A stretch of DNA of 64,000 nt from Daucus carota subsp. sativus (taxonomy: Eukaryota > Streptophyta > Magnoliopsida > Apiales > Apiaceae): the NCBI RefSeq assembly GCF_001625215.2, contig NC_030385.2, forward strand, positions 44,665,598 through 44,729,597. Reading direction: 5' to 3'. Shown here in pieces: positions 35,821 to 48,301 of this stretch. The position numbers and the translations under genes are program-made. Within the stretch, counting starts at the first letter, position 1, and every line of letters begins with the position of its first letter. The notes below the pieces were generated by a model, which was given only the letters and a program-made list of their open reading frames with translations, searched no databases and was not told the DNA's origin.

Positions 35821-38018
35821 ATGACTTTATTCTTGATGGGTATTTCTTGTTTCTTCCCTTAATTCTTGAATCTTGATGGGTATTTATTTGAAGTTGGGAA
35901 CTTTTTTCCGGAACTGGTGAATTATGTGTGTTTATTGAATGAATGTTTTGATGATGTTGAATTGTATTTGCTTACATTTTCTTGTAATCTTGTTATGCCT
36001 TGGCCCTTGAGTATTTTGAAATTATGCCAGTATGGTTTAAGTCTATTGGGAGAATTTTACTATGCCCCATAGAATATTGAGTCATGAAAAAAAAAGTATA
36101 TTATGTTATGATTCTGTGCACATTTGAATAATAATGGAATTGTTGTAAAGTTGGATTTTTACGATGCAGTCATTGCCTCATTAGAAAAAGTACATTATGG
36201 TATGATTGGGTAAACATTAGAATGATATTGTGATTGTTCTAAAGTTCTGATTTTTAGGATGTACATGGCCGTTTTAATGATTATTGCGGTTTAGATGAAC
36301 AAGTTTGCTATGATTGCCTCTCGAGTTTGGGCTTCGTGTAACTCCATATATATTGTTGTCTGCAGTGGAGAAGTATTATATGTAATGGATGACACTCTAC
36401 TTGATGATGTGTAAAGGACTGTGGAATGCATCTGGATTCTTCACACTAAGCCAAGTAAAAGCATCATTAGTGGTGAAAATTGAGAACATTGTGCATTTAT
36501 GTTGATTCAGAGAGGCATATGATTACTGCATACTGTCTCTGATAGTAAGTGCATGTGTAACTGCTGAGTAAGTTCGTTTGAATCTTATATGGAATTTTGT
36601 GCAGTTAACAATTTTGTGCATGTGGTGTGGCGTGTAGTCACAAGATTTATCCCAACAAATTACAAAGTTAGTGGTGAAACATGTTCAAGTCTCTCCCTTG
36701 AGTCCCTACTAACCTTTCTGTGGTGTTTATTTGGACATAATGATGCTCTCGTGTTCATCTGCACAAAGTTGTTGGTTTTTGGAGTACAGTTGGGACTAGG
36801 GGAGTATAATTGGATTACGAGGTTTTGAATGAATTTAGGTCCTTATTAAGTGCTGCAGATTGCTGTCTTCTGTTGAACCATTTGCAAAGGACTATATGTC
36901 CACACTGGAGTTTTGATTCCTCTTGTGGCAGCCCCAAATCCAGGGGCCAGGATCAGGTGCCACGGGAAAAGCTAAACAGCCTGTAAATTTTCCCATAGCA
37001 CCCGATCCTGACCCCTGGATTTGGGGCTACCACGCCTGGAATGGTGCTGAGTGTAGGACCTAAACCAGGGAGGAACACAACTTTGATCAATGTCGCTGCC
37101 TGTCTTTGAAGCTGAAGATCCTTTTGCGTGGATGGTGGAAAAATGAGGTAGGCAGACCACCGAGTTGGTTGAAGTATCCTGGAGCTGGTGCAGCTACTAT
37201 GCAAACCAACAGGATCTTGTGGTTAATCAAGCTATTAGGAGCTCCAACACAAGGGGATTCTTTGTTTAGTTCAATTAGTTCTGAATGTGAATTGTTGTAA
37301 TCTGATTTAACAGATGTTTCTTTAATTTCTATTGAACGATCGACTAGTCAGAAGACTCAGAACACTCACTTTCTTGTTCTCAGGGGCCTGTGTTCCTCTT
37401 AATGCTCCTGCAACTTTGTCGAATGTTCTGTTCTAAATCGCCATTTAATCCATGTTCTGAATTGATCAATCCGATTGATCCTTGATTAATCATTGTTGCG
37501 TGACTTCATCGATTAAATCCGATTCTAGTTTTTTACAACATTGGTTGAATGTAATAAATACTGATCACAAAGATGATGAGGGCTGCAAGATGCAGTTCTC
37601 TATGTCAAACGCATAAACGCATAATTTCTAAATTTTAAATTTGGTAACAAGTTCTAGAAATAAAAATTAGTGTTCAGTATTATTATACTCTCTCTATTTC
37701 AAATCTTTTATCTTATTTGATTTTTTTTCTCAAATTTATCAAATTTTGATTAAATATTGCACATAAATAAAAATAGATATGTAATAAATTTGTCTGAATG
37801 AAAAGTACATTTTCTCAATTTTAATATGTATTTTTCAACTCTTGTGACATGTCATTTATCAGGTAGCCTCTTAAATTATTTTTTAATAAACAAATATTAC
37901 AAAAATGCCCACCGATAAATAGAAAAGATGACCTAATTGAAATAGTTCCGGGTCGGATCAAAACCACCCAATTAAAAGCCAAATTATCCCCGGTTTTTGT
38001 TGCAGAAACAGAGTGAAC
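35821..38018. other. Spacer with a long foldback; no gene supported
   Basis: 3' UTR of the TPR-like gene, then about 1 kb of non-repetitive DNA, the foldback at 36925-37033 (own entry), and the 5' flank of the HO2 gene. Open frames around 36590-36830 and 36950-37300 have no recognisable product. Confidence 0.5.
36925..37033. repeat. Long near-perfect inverted repeat (foldback)
   Basis: The left arm from 36925 (GTGGCAGCCCCAAATCCAGG) pairs with the right arm ending at 37033 (CCTGGATTTGGGGCTACCAC). The pairing continues inward through CAGGATC/GATCCTG and CACGGGAAAA/TTTTCCCATA to a loop of about 17 bases, with only a few mismatches over roughly 46 pairs. No target duplication was seen. It could be a foldback transposon remnant or an inverted-duplication small-RNA precursor. 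Confidence 0.8.
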
Positions 38019-40497
38019 ATGTGGAGCTTTTCATCTTCAACCTCCAACTTATTACCAACCCTCACATTCTTACCCAAACTCAACCAAACCTCGTACTCAA
38101 ACCCAAGACTCCCCAAACCCCACTTCATCTCATGCTGTTCAGACCTCACCACTTCACCACCATCCTTCACGGACCCACCGGGGCCCACCCTGCCCCCACC
38201 TGTTCTCAAGAAGAGGAGAAGATACAGGAAACTATACCCAGGTGAAAAAGAAGGCATCACTGAAGAAATGAGATTTGTGGCTATGAAGCTTCGAGAAAGT
38301 GCTAAGGCTAAGCCTAGGGTTAGGACTTATCCTGGTATTAGTGAAGTTGAGGATAAGAGTGAGAGTGAGAGTGAAGGGAGTGGTGGAGAGGGGGAGGAGA
38401 CGTGGCAGCCCACTGTGGAGGGGTTTGTTAAGTATTTGGTTGATAGTAAGCTTGTTTTCGATTTTGTCGAAAGGATTGTGGATGAATCTAGTCATGTTTC
38501 TTGTGAGTTCTTGATTCTTTGTGATGTTTGCTTTTCGGGTTTTATGGTTGTGTTTGTTGATTTTGTGCTGTGCTAGAATTTACGGGAATTTGGTGAAACT
38601 GGATGAATTAGGATTATAATTTTAGCAGCGCAGTCTTATTTGGATTAATTGAATTATTTTTTTGTGTGTCATTTGGTTTTCTTGTGCTTGTAAGTATGTT
38701 CGCCTGTACAATTTATTTGTTGGTACATTATTGAATATCTGTTGGGAATTGCTGAATAAAGTAGCTGTGCAAAAATTGATGCTCAGCAAATAATAATCTC
38801 AAATTGGTAAAAATGTGCGACAACTACAAGAATCATGTCGTTTGTTATTCAATCATTTGAGAATGCTCTGTACATTCCTTTTGTTTTGCGTGTATGTGTT
38901 ATTTATATCAAGTAGAATGAGGAGGTTGAATCTACTTTGCGGTATTCTGATCCTGCCCTGGCAATTTAGTCTTGTAATTTAGACTTTTGGGTCTTTAATG
39001 TTAGTAACAGAGTAAAAATTATAGTAGGATTTTGTATGTTATTTATTAATTTTTGTTCATCTGGCTGTATGATTTTGTTACTTTTCATTCTAATTATGGC
39101 TATTACTCAATCCAGATGCCTACTTCAGAAAGACCGGATTGGAACGATCAGTTGCTCTTTCAAAAGATCTAGAATGGTTTAGTCAACAGGATATTGTGAT
39201 CCCTGAAGCAAGCAATCCTGGAGTTGCATATGTGAAGTACTTGGAGGAACTTGCAGAGACGAGTCCCCCATTGTTTCTTTGCCATTTTTACAACATATAC
39301 TTCTCACATATAGCTGGTGGTCAAGTTATAGGAAAGCAGGTTTTATGGCTTACCTTTTAATTTTTGATATACTTCAATGCATGACTCTGGTTAGGAATTA
39401 AACTATAAACTGTTACATTTAGGTTGGTTTGATGTGAAATGGCTCGTAGACTTGCAAATGTTTGTACATGAAGTTGGTTGTACAAGTATTAGCCTTCTTG
39501 CTTTATAACTTATAAATATCGTCATTGACCCCTGTCCTTGCATGCAAGTTGTGTCTTACCATTTGATGTTGAAGTTTCTTTGTAATTATGCTAGATAAGC
39601 ATGAATTTTGATTATGCTATAGCTCAGTACAATTTCAGCAAGCGCTCCAACCCACCCACCACTATACAAAGGTTAGCTCAGTGAGCTGAAATACGAGGAG
39701 CCTCAAGTGTGGCTGAGGCAGAAATTTTTGACTATTATAGATAATAGAATTTTAAGATTCGTATAGACGACTACAAAATAAATTGCCAGTTTTCATAGCA
39801 ATTTGAATTGCGAGAATTTTAACAAATAAAATATGGAAAACTTCATTTTTTTAATTTATACTATCAAATCTCTATTTGAGTAGAGTTATAGGTGCCCTTG
39901 TATAGATATTTAGGTGAGCTTTAAAAATTGTTTCTCCCTTGACATATATCATTTAATAGGCCAATTGTAAATAACAAAAAAAACTTTACTGCCATGAGCA
40001 ATTTAATTGTAGATACATAGATTAGTTGTACCAATTCATTGATTAAATAGATCAGCATTATGTCTCCTTGCGACGATACTGACAGCAATCTTAAATGTAC
40101 ATAAGATTATATGATAGCGTGACTGTACTCTTTGAATTACATATGATTATATGATAATGTGACTGCACTCTTTAGAGATATCCTTAGCTTTATGGGTATA
40201 TTTTTTTCAGGTGTCTGAAAAGATATTAGAATCAAAGCAGCTGGAGTTCTATAACTGGGAGGGGGAGTCGGAAGAGTTGCTGAGAGGTGTACGGGAGAAA
40301 CTCAACATGCTAGGAGAGGTTGGCCTGAGATTTCTGACAACTAGACTTTATATTTAAGATTTATGATGTTTACTTTGCATTTAAGTACACTGTGTTTGTT
40401 GCAGCACTGGTCTCGGGATGAGAAAAACAAATGCTTAAGAGAAGCAACGAAGGCCTTCCGTTACTTGGGACAGATTATTAGACTGATCATATTATAG
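38019..40497 (+). CDS. HO2: Heme oxygenase-like protein 2, chloroplast (inactive type)
   Basis: Plastid protein of the plant heme oxygenase family. Exons 38019-38502, 39116-39339, 40211-40318 and 40405-40497, 302 residues. The ATG at 38019 opens a Ser/Thr/Pro-rich transit peptide of about 60 residues. The heme oxygenase fold follows: EEMRFVAMKL, TVEGFVKYLVDSKLVFD, LEWFSQQDIVIPEAS, FLCHFYNIYFSHIAGGQVIG and LNMLGEHWSRDEKNKCL. The proximal heme ligand His of HO1 (in VAMKLHT) is Arg here (R92), which defines the HO2 type that binds but does not oxidise heme in Arabidopsis. An acidic/Ser insert (about 109-127, SESESEGSGGEGEE) is also an HO2 trait. Proposed roles are in tetrapyrrole regulation and photomorphogenesis, taken from the literature on At2g26550. 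Confidence 0.92.
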
Positions 40498-43400
40498 AAT
40501 AAGATCTCAACATGGGAAACGCCTCCTGTTTACAAAGGTGAGTAGACTACTAAATAGTTGTAGACCTCAATAGCTGTTTCTTGTTTTCTCTCCCGAGGCT
40601 ATAAGAATGTCTTTTCATTTTTATGGATTTAATGTTTTCGGCTCAGGCGAATAATGAAGATCAGTGGTCTCTTTGTCTATGTTGAGATATTCCTATTTTA
40701 GCACATAAAATGTCTGGAATGAACTTGTATTTTTCTTGATTTCCAGATTAATTAAAAAATTTGATTTTTGATCTTTTTTGCTTTTATATATTCAAGTATA
40801 TGCAACTCTGGCTTTGTCATCATCTGCCAGTCAACACTAATGGGTGCAATATAGTGCAATTTATTAAGAAGAGTATGATTGTGAATCAAAACACTTCTGA
40901 AAGTAGCCAGTTTAGGTTGCATCATTAAGTGATACAGGTGCTGCACCATCATGCACCTTGTGCTCTGCAGTGAGATCCCAGGAGAATTTGGATATATATT
41001 CGATCTTTTTGAGCAATAGCTAGATTATTTTTTTATGGTGATACTGATAGATGTCCAATCACTCTATACTTTGTTGACTTCTTTATAGGATTCCATATGT
41101 TTCTCTTTTACAGATATTTGCTGTAAACACTTTAGTTACTGATTAGAGATGGCTAATATGGATTATTTATCTTTTTAGTCTTCTTCCTTTGATCAGGTAA
41201 TGAAATTCTACTCAGCACATACTCAGCCCTTTGGCATTAATGGAGGTGGAAATTAGCCACTGAGCAGTTCCTGGTAATTGATCAGTGCCATGTGATCATC
41301 AACTTTTTCAGAAGACCCTGACCAGTGTCTTAAATACAAATAGTGGTATCCAGAAGTAGATCACTCAGAGCAACCATCGTTCAATTAAAACACCTCCGTC
41401 TCTGAATTGTCTACTTGGATTGAAGGTAGTAAGTTATCTTTGTTGTCATCAAGATCTCGGGTGAGTGCTCACCGATTAACTATATAATTCTAAGAGATTA
41501 GGAATAGATTAGCTAATATGTACAGCATGCTATAAAGTATCACCAGTGAAGATCCACATTTATTTATCCTTGTTCAGATAATATGGTTACTAAAATCCCC
41601 TCATTTTGACTATCATATATATTAGGCACATAGAGCTTCATCTGGATGGAGCTTTTAACCCTGCATCTAAATTCCCATGTTTGAAAATTTATATCCACAA
41701 TTCCTCGTAGTTACCCTTCCTACTTTCTTCATTATGTTACTGTCAAACTGATAAATGCCAGTACTCGAGTAAACCATATTGCAGAACCGTAATTTTTTTC
41801 TTTACTGTGCTTTAAATGATCGTTGAGAAATGCACATCAATGGAGATGCAACTCATGTCAATTGACTCCACTTCTGCAGACCACAAACCACCTTTGTCTT
41901 GGTCTACCTGGAGTACTGGTACCAACCCCTTGCCTTTCTAGAAACCGTGTGGATATAGTACTACATCTTAAAATTATTTTTCAAATTTGTTTATTTATTT
42001 TCTCGCACTATAGACATAATTAATTCGCTTTAATAAAGTATTATAGTTTAATATGTACTTTTACTGTTCAAAAAAAAGAGAATAAGAATGAGAGCATGGG
42101 AGAAAGGTTGTTGATTTTATCTTCTCTTTTTTGCTGGAAGTCTGTCTTGGGGAAGCATGATGTCAACTTTATTCTTTGACATAAAAGGCCTTCATTAAAA
42201 ATGAGTCCCTACATCTGGCCGGGGAGCCCAGATTGCAGAGTTTGTAAAGATTCCCTCCATCAATATCAGATAATTTTTGAAAAAAAATATTCGAACGTAA
42301 CTTAAAATAATGACTTAATATGATAAATATATTATTTTATTTATAATCCGACTATTACGCTTATGTATTTTTAGACGACAACTTATTAATTCGAAAATAG
42401 CATTTGGGGAGGACACGCAGGAACCGTGGATGTCATGTCTAGGATACGAATATGTTTGTAACAAAACATGATTTGCACTAACAAATAAAGTGGTTAAGTT
42501 TAATAATTTAAGATTAATCTGGAGCGGAGGGACCTCCGCACTTGGCTCCCCTAGACACCCAACAACACATTGCGGAGCCACTTAGTTTGAGAGAGTTCGA
42601 TACTTAAAAAATCAAATGATTTGTTAAGACCTAACTTTTGTTAAAGAATCTGGATTATAAATCCTGTAATTATTATTGTTTGAGATGCTCCGTTGAAAGA
42701 GGGGCGCACGTATAGTTTATACATAGCTACTCCTGATGGAATCTAACAATATTTGTGATGCAAGTAAATGAGATTAACCTTAGCATTCTCACTTGATGTC
42801 AATAAAAAATATAATTGACAAGTTGTGTACTTTCTCCATCCCTTTTACATGTCCATTTTGACTTTTGACAAGTTAAATTGACTATACTTTGATCGAAAGT
42901 TACATGTATTATATAATTGAAATAAATAATAAAAATTATATTATTGGAAAGTATATTTTGTCTAGTTTAATATGCAACTTTCGGATTTTAAAAATAATCT
43001 ATTTGTAATGTTTAGTCAAAAATTGGTCAATTTGACTCATCGAAAAGCAAAATAGACATGTAAAAGAAGACGGAGAGACTATATGCTTTCTAAAACGTAA
43101 GTCACCTATAATTATTTTTTCACAAATATGATTTATAACCTTACAAATGAGAATTGAGATGATATGATAAGTTTTTAGCCACTTGAGTTATCAACGTATC
43201 ATCTATAATTAATTATACAGATATATGCCTAATCATAACACCCGAAATCAACATTTTTCATAGTAGATCGCAAGTTTGTAACTACTGGTATTAAATTTAG
43301 AAAAGGGATATATTAACAACTTTAATTAATCAAGTCGGTGGAGAAATTTAAAAATGGCTTGACTTTAATGCATTGAGCCTGTCATCCCTGTCAGCTCACA

Positions 43401-44131
43401 TTGTTTTTCATGTCATATTGCGATCCAGAGCGGGAAAAACGAGGAGAGAGAGAGGAGAAAATAGACAAGCCATATGAATTTCTGATATATATACATAAAA
43501 CAATTGTATTTTACAACCTCCACGTAGTATATGACCGGAAAATAAACGTATTCCTTTCTTTTTCATAATTGCAGAAATTGATAAATGATATTAATAAGTT
43601 GAATTTATTTAGATTATTTTTAATAATTCTGTTCAAAAAATAGATTATTTTTAATAAATCAGAGATTTTTAATCAGATCACTTATAATTAATAAAATAAT
43701 TTCAGAGATTAATCAATAATTTCTGAATAAATCAAATTCTAGAACTCGGTTTTTTTACGAAAATGTTGTGGCATTAAATTTTGTTAAAAATAACAGACAT
43801 TTTAATTTCTCTGAATAACAAACCTTATTGATCGAATTGATAAATAAAATAAAAATAAAAAATAAATGAAGGAAAGAGATAAGAAGAGAGAGAAACCAGG
43901 GGCGAAAACATGGCGTTTTTGACGAGAAACAAAAACTCAAAACAACCACCAGCGTCTCCATCCATATCTTCTCTAACTCAGCTTCACTTATACTTTTCTG
44001 TTTATTTATTACATCTTCCTAGATTCTCCCTCGTACCCTCCCTCAATCTAACCATGTCGTTCCGTATAACATTTTCCTACTTATAAGTTACTTATAAGTT
44101 ATAACGGTATCATATATACTCTCTGATCATC
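40498..44131. other. Gene-free spacer between HO2 and the sulfotransferase
   Basis: 3' UTR of HO2 (a short intron-like GGTGAGTAG at about 40537 may be spliced), then AT-rich DNA with one Stowaway-type MITE (42830-43079). About 43850-44131 is the promoter and 5' leader of the sulfotransferase gene. No further gene recognised. Confidence 0.5.
42830..43079. mobile_element. Stowaway-type MITE, decayed, family of 59579-59826
   Basis: Starts TTTCTCCATCCCTTTTACATG with TA nearby and ends AGACATGTAAAAGAAGACGGAG. The interior shares AAATTGACTATAC-like and GGTCAATTTGACT text with the element at 59579, so both belong to one family. Confidence 0.7.
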
Positions 44132-46340
44132 ATGACTGAGGATTGCAACAAGGTACTTACAGCTCTTCTCACTCTTTCTCTCTCATATTTGATAATTCGA
44201 AAATTTTTTTATTATAATTTTTAGCACAGATGATTGCTTTGTATCAAGAATTTGATAAAAGTCCATGCAGGGTTGAAAACTTCATGTTAAGTAGTAACTT
44301 GACCAAGTCTATAGCCATGTTTTTCTCGAACTATATTAGCAAAATAACACCTAAAAAATCCTTTTTTTGGTTGCTTTTGTGTCTTTTGATGGAGGATTCA
44401 AGATCAAATTCACAGGTTTTTGCTAATATTTGTGATGGGCTTTTAGTATTGAGTATGTGTTATGATTAATAATATTTGAAATTGAAATAATTACAGGATG
44501 TATTGGCTGTAAAGGCACCTAAGAAAACTCCATTGCTATTGAGAACCACGGTGGTAGTGTTTGCGGTGTTTTGTGGATTATATATGTTCACGATTTGTAT
44601 TAAGCAGACACGGTTTGCTTCTGATTCGAAGTTATTCAAAATTCAATTGATTCAAGATCCGCCTTGTGACAAATCCGGTTATCAGGAGTCGGAACTTGCT
44701 TATTTGCATTTCCCGAAACCCGGAACATTTAGAAGGTAATAGTGATATGTAAGTCTTTAGGTTTAGGCCAGTTTTTTGTAATTTGTTTGGGGTTTTGAGA
44801 GGATGGTTTGAATTGATGAATTTACAGGAAGGAATGTGCTTGTAATCCTGTACGGTTTTTTGCCATCCTGTCGATGCAGAGATCGGGGAGTGGATGGTTT
44901 GAGACATTGCTAAACAGTCATATCAATATAAGCTCTAATGGGGAAATTTTTGGGGCTAAAGATAGGAGGAGTAATGCTTCGAGAGTTGTAGAGGTTTTGG
45001 ATCAAGTATATAATCTTGATTGGTTTTCTAGTGCATCCAAGAACGAATGCTCTGCAGCTGTTGGCTTCAAATGGATGCTTAATCAAGTAAGTATATTTAA
45101 AAATAGTGCCCAGCTTAATTAGTTTACATGGATATAATTCGTAATAGCTGTCGTTCTTGTACTTTCCTAGCTGTGTTCCTCTTCTTTATATTTATCCAGA
45201 GTAACAATATAAGTAAATGTACAGAAACTAGTCCGTGGTTAGCTCTTTTAGCACTAGGAATCATGTTACAGTTTTATGTTTCAGTTAAAGATATTAATGG
45301 TATAAAATGAAAGAGATGGAGAACAATTCCGCTTATCAACTTATCATAATGTGACTGTGTTGGTTTTCTGGAAGAGTTACTCCATCAGTAGTAGAACTAG
45401 TAAAAACAAACTTTTGTCTACAAAGAAGGTATATGACAGCAGAAGATTAAATTAGAAGGACTTAAAAGAATTCTTACTTGTCGAAACATGAAATGAATTC
45501 AAAAGTGTGTATATGTCTTAAATGTGCAAATGTGCAATTATTGATCAACCAACATAGCATTAAAACAGAAGTTGGGATGCTTTCGTAGAAGCAACTGAAT
45601 GATAACTGCAAATGTTGACAGCGTACTTAGCTTTGTTTTCTGTCTAGTACCTGAAATTTGAAACCAACTTACAGGGAGCAATGACGAATCATAAGGAGGT
45701 TGTAGAATACTTTAACAGAAGAGGTGTTTCTGCAATATTTCTCTTGCGAAGGAATTTACTTCGCAGAATGATATCTATGCGTGCAAATGCACATGACAAA
45801 AGTGTTAAGTTAATAAATGGAACTCACAAGTCTCACGTACATTCACCAAAAGAGGTCCTTTCTCCTCTCTATCTTAGTGCTCTTTTACTTCCTTTCTCAT
45901 AGTAATCCAATACACAAATTTTTAGCTATTTTAATTATTTGCAGGCTCAAATATTGGCACAGTATAAACCAAAAATTAACACAACAGAGCTTGTACCCAG
46001 CCTAATGCAAGTAGAGGGGACAGCTAGACATGCTCTAGAGATGTTCAAGAGTACCAGGCATATTGTTTTATACTATGAAGATGTTGTCAACAACCGCACT
46101 GTAAGTACACTATGAAAATCATTCTTCTCTACAACTCACGACTTCTTCTAAAATCTCGCTTACCTGCAGAAACTTGTAGACGTTCTAGAGTTTCTAAGGG
46201 TTCCATACAGAGACCTAACTAGTCGTCAGGTTAAGATACACAGTGGCCCCTTGTCGCAATATATTGATAACTGGGAAGATGTTAAAAAAACGCTCAATGG
46301 CACATCTTTTGAGAGCTTTCTCAAAGAAGACTACAAATAG
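44132..46340 (+). CDS. Membrane-bound P-loop sulfotransferase (At4g34420-like)
   Basis: Six exons: 44132-44152, 44497-44735, 44828-45086, 45675-45854, 45945-46100 and 46170-46340, 341 residues. The first exon is only 21 nt (MTEDCNK), supported by a good donor and by the similar start of Arabidopsis relatives. Type II topology: a short cytosolic tail, a membrane segment at about residues 20-43 (LLLRTTVVVFAVFCGLYMF), then a lumenal catalytic domain. The PAPS 5'-phosphosulfate loop is SMQRSGSGWFETLL (about 102-115) and the 3'-phosphate site is in IFLLRRNLLRRMIS (about 194-207). HKSHVHSPKE and KIHSGPLSQYIDNWE are conserved in this NodH-like plant group. A Golgi location and a carbohydrate or protein acceptor are inferred; the acceptor is unknown. 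Confidence 0.88.
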
Positions 46341-48301
46341 TAGTCTGGGAATGTAAATACTCTTGTCGTAGAACATAATTTTGACCTGGAGAACATCAGC
46401 AAGGAAAATGAATACTAATAACAGGGAAAGGATGCTGGAGCTGCATTATGCCACTTTTGGATTTTCCATCGAAATTCCATCAAAATCAAACGGAAGCTTA
46501 TACCTTTTGAATTTCTGTCGGAATTCAATTATACTTTTTTATCTTGTAATGCAATAGTAGTCATTCATGTAAAATGCTCCCCTCAATATAAAGCATCACA
46601 CTGTCATTATTAGTTAGTTGTCAATCTGTAGTCTATAGTCTATACTAGTGTTCTGTGAGTTAGAGTAAAACATCAGAATTCAGAGCCCAATTATACATAC
46701 CAACATGAAAGATCTTGCCAAAAGAGTGCACCTGTTTGTTATGTACTCATAGTGAACATGATGTATTGATTCTTATAGTGATTTTATAATTTTTTTTTTT
46801 GATAGAAGATTTCATTTATTTATGTATATCTGAGATCTTCTGTATTCAATTCTTCAGAGTTCAAATTTGAGTGGCAAAAAGAACATACTTAAATGTATTC
46901 ATATTTTATACAGCTGTTCAAAATAAATTCTGCATTTCAGTACCACAGCCTGTTTGGATCAAATTAAGCAAACAACTCCCAACCGGCCCAATAGGCCCAA
47001 TAAGGCCAGGATGGAAAATTGGGAAAGTTGGCCCAAATATAGTGCCACTTCTCATTCAAATGTTACTCCCTCCGTCCCAGTGAATTGTATACAGTTTCCT
47101 TTTTGGGACGTCCCATCAATTGTATACATTCCAAAAATAGTAAACTTTTATAATATAAAACATCATTACTCCAACTACTTTCTTCCACTATCTCCATTCT
47201 ATAATAATATAAACACTATTACACCCACTACTTTCCTCCACCATCTCAAATTTATTATTAAATTTATTATTAAATATAAATGGGTCCCACCACTATACCC
47301 ACTTTTCATCCAACTTTACTCTTTTCTTACTCAGTTTCTTGGTCTCCGTGCCCCAGCCATTTGTATACAAATGACTGGGATTGAGGGAGTACCAAATAGG
47401 TTGGGGTGGAAATGATCATTGTAATTACCAAAATCTATAACATGTTCTAAATGTACTTGCCCTAGTAGCAGACTCGCAGGCCAGTTTAATCCTATATTTG
47501 TACTAGCAGCTCTGTTTAACTGCCACTTGAGTCACATTTCTCCAAATGGCAGAACTGGTTTCCAAAGTACAAGGTAAATCAATCTGTCTACACATTCTGG
47601 TGTATCCATGATATTCAACAATATTCCTTCCCATTTCTGATAAACCCTTTTTACATATATTTTTAAACCTGTAGCCAGTGTTTTAAAAATTTCAGATAAA
47701 TTTTTAAAAAACATTTTTTAAAAACATTTTACCGATTTATTAATTACTTTTCGATTTAATTAAAATTTTCTGATTTATCTAAAAAATCTCCGATAAATTT
47801 TTAATAAATTTTGATCAGTAGTTTAATCGATTAGTTTTGATTTTTGATTTCTACAACCATGATTGTAATATGTAACATTTTTTCTTAAATTTTTTTTTAT
47901 TTAAAATTTTGGATTTCAAATATTTCAATGAATTAAAAACTATAGTTACAAATATTTATTTTTAAAAATAAACTAACTTATATAAAATGATATATATTTG
48001 GAATAAATTTCATTACAATACAAAGAAAAATCGACTTTTACTCAAAAATATATTCTACCAAAAGAGGCAAACAAAAATTCACAAAGAAAATGCATATTAT
48101 TCCGATCCAACGGCCAAGAAAATTTGACCTTCATCCAACGGCCGAAAACGCATGTTCACTACAAGGGCTTCATGAATACCGTCATCCTCTCACATAAATC
48201 TTCTCTCCCAGCCTCCCTCCCCCTCCCCTGTTTCTCCCCAGATTTATCTCCATATTTACACCAGATTATCAACAACACACTCGCGGCTGCTCGTGCGTGA
48301 A
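46341..48301. other. Sulfotransferase 3' flank and start of RBP45 duplication unit A
   Basis: From about 46948 the sequence matches the region from 54626 (shared AGCAAACAACTCCC and TTAACTGCCACTT), so the upstream region is part of the RBP45 segmental duplication. A Stowaway MITE sits at 47066-47389. About 48150-48301 is the probable 5' UTR (TCCAACGGCC motifs, CT-rich leader). Confidence 0.6.
47066..47389. mobile_element. Stowaway-type MITE, present only in duplication unit A
   Basis: Starts CTCCCTCCGTCCCAGTGAATT after TA and ends AATGACTGGGATTGAGGGAG before TA. Same family as 16954-17247. Duplication unit B has the flanking sequence without the element (near 54735, GGTGTTAGTAAATTG), giving an empty site. 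Confidence 0.88.

Noticed and set aside
36953-37300. Several overlapping open frames around the foldback
   Set aside because: They arise from the inverted repeat and its flanks; no known product or splice context.
46954-47415. 153-codon frame
   Set aside because: It crosses a Stowaway MITE and intergenic DNA; no family resemblance.
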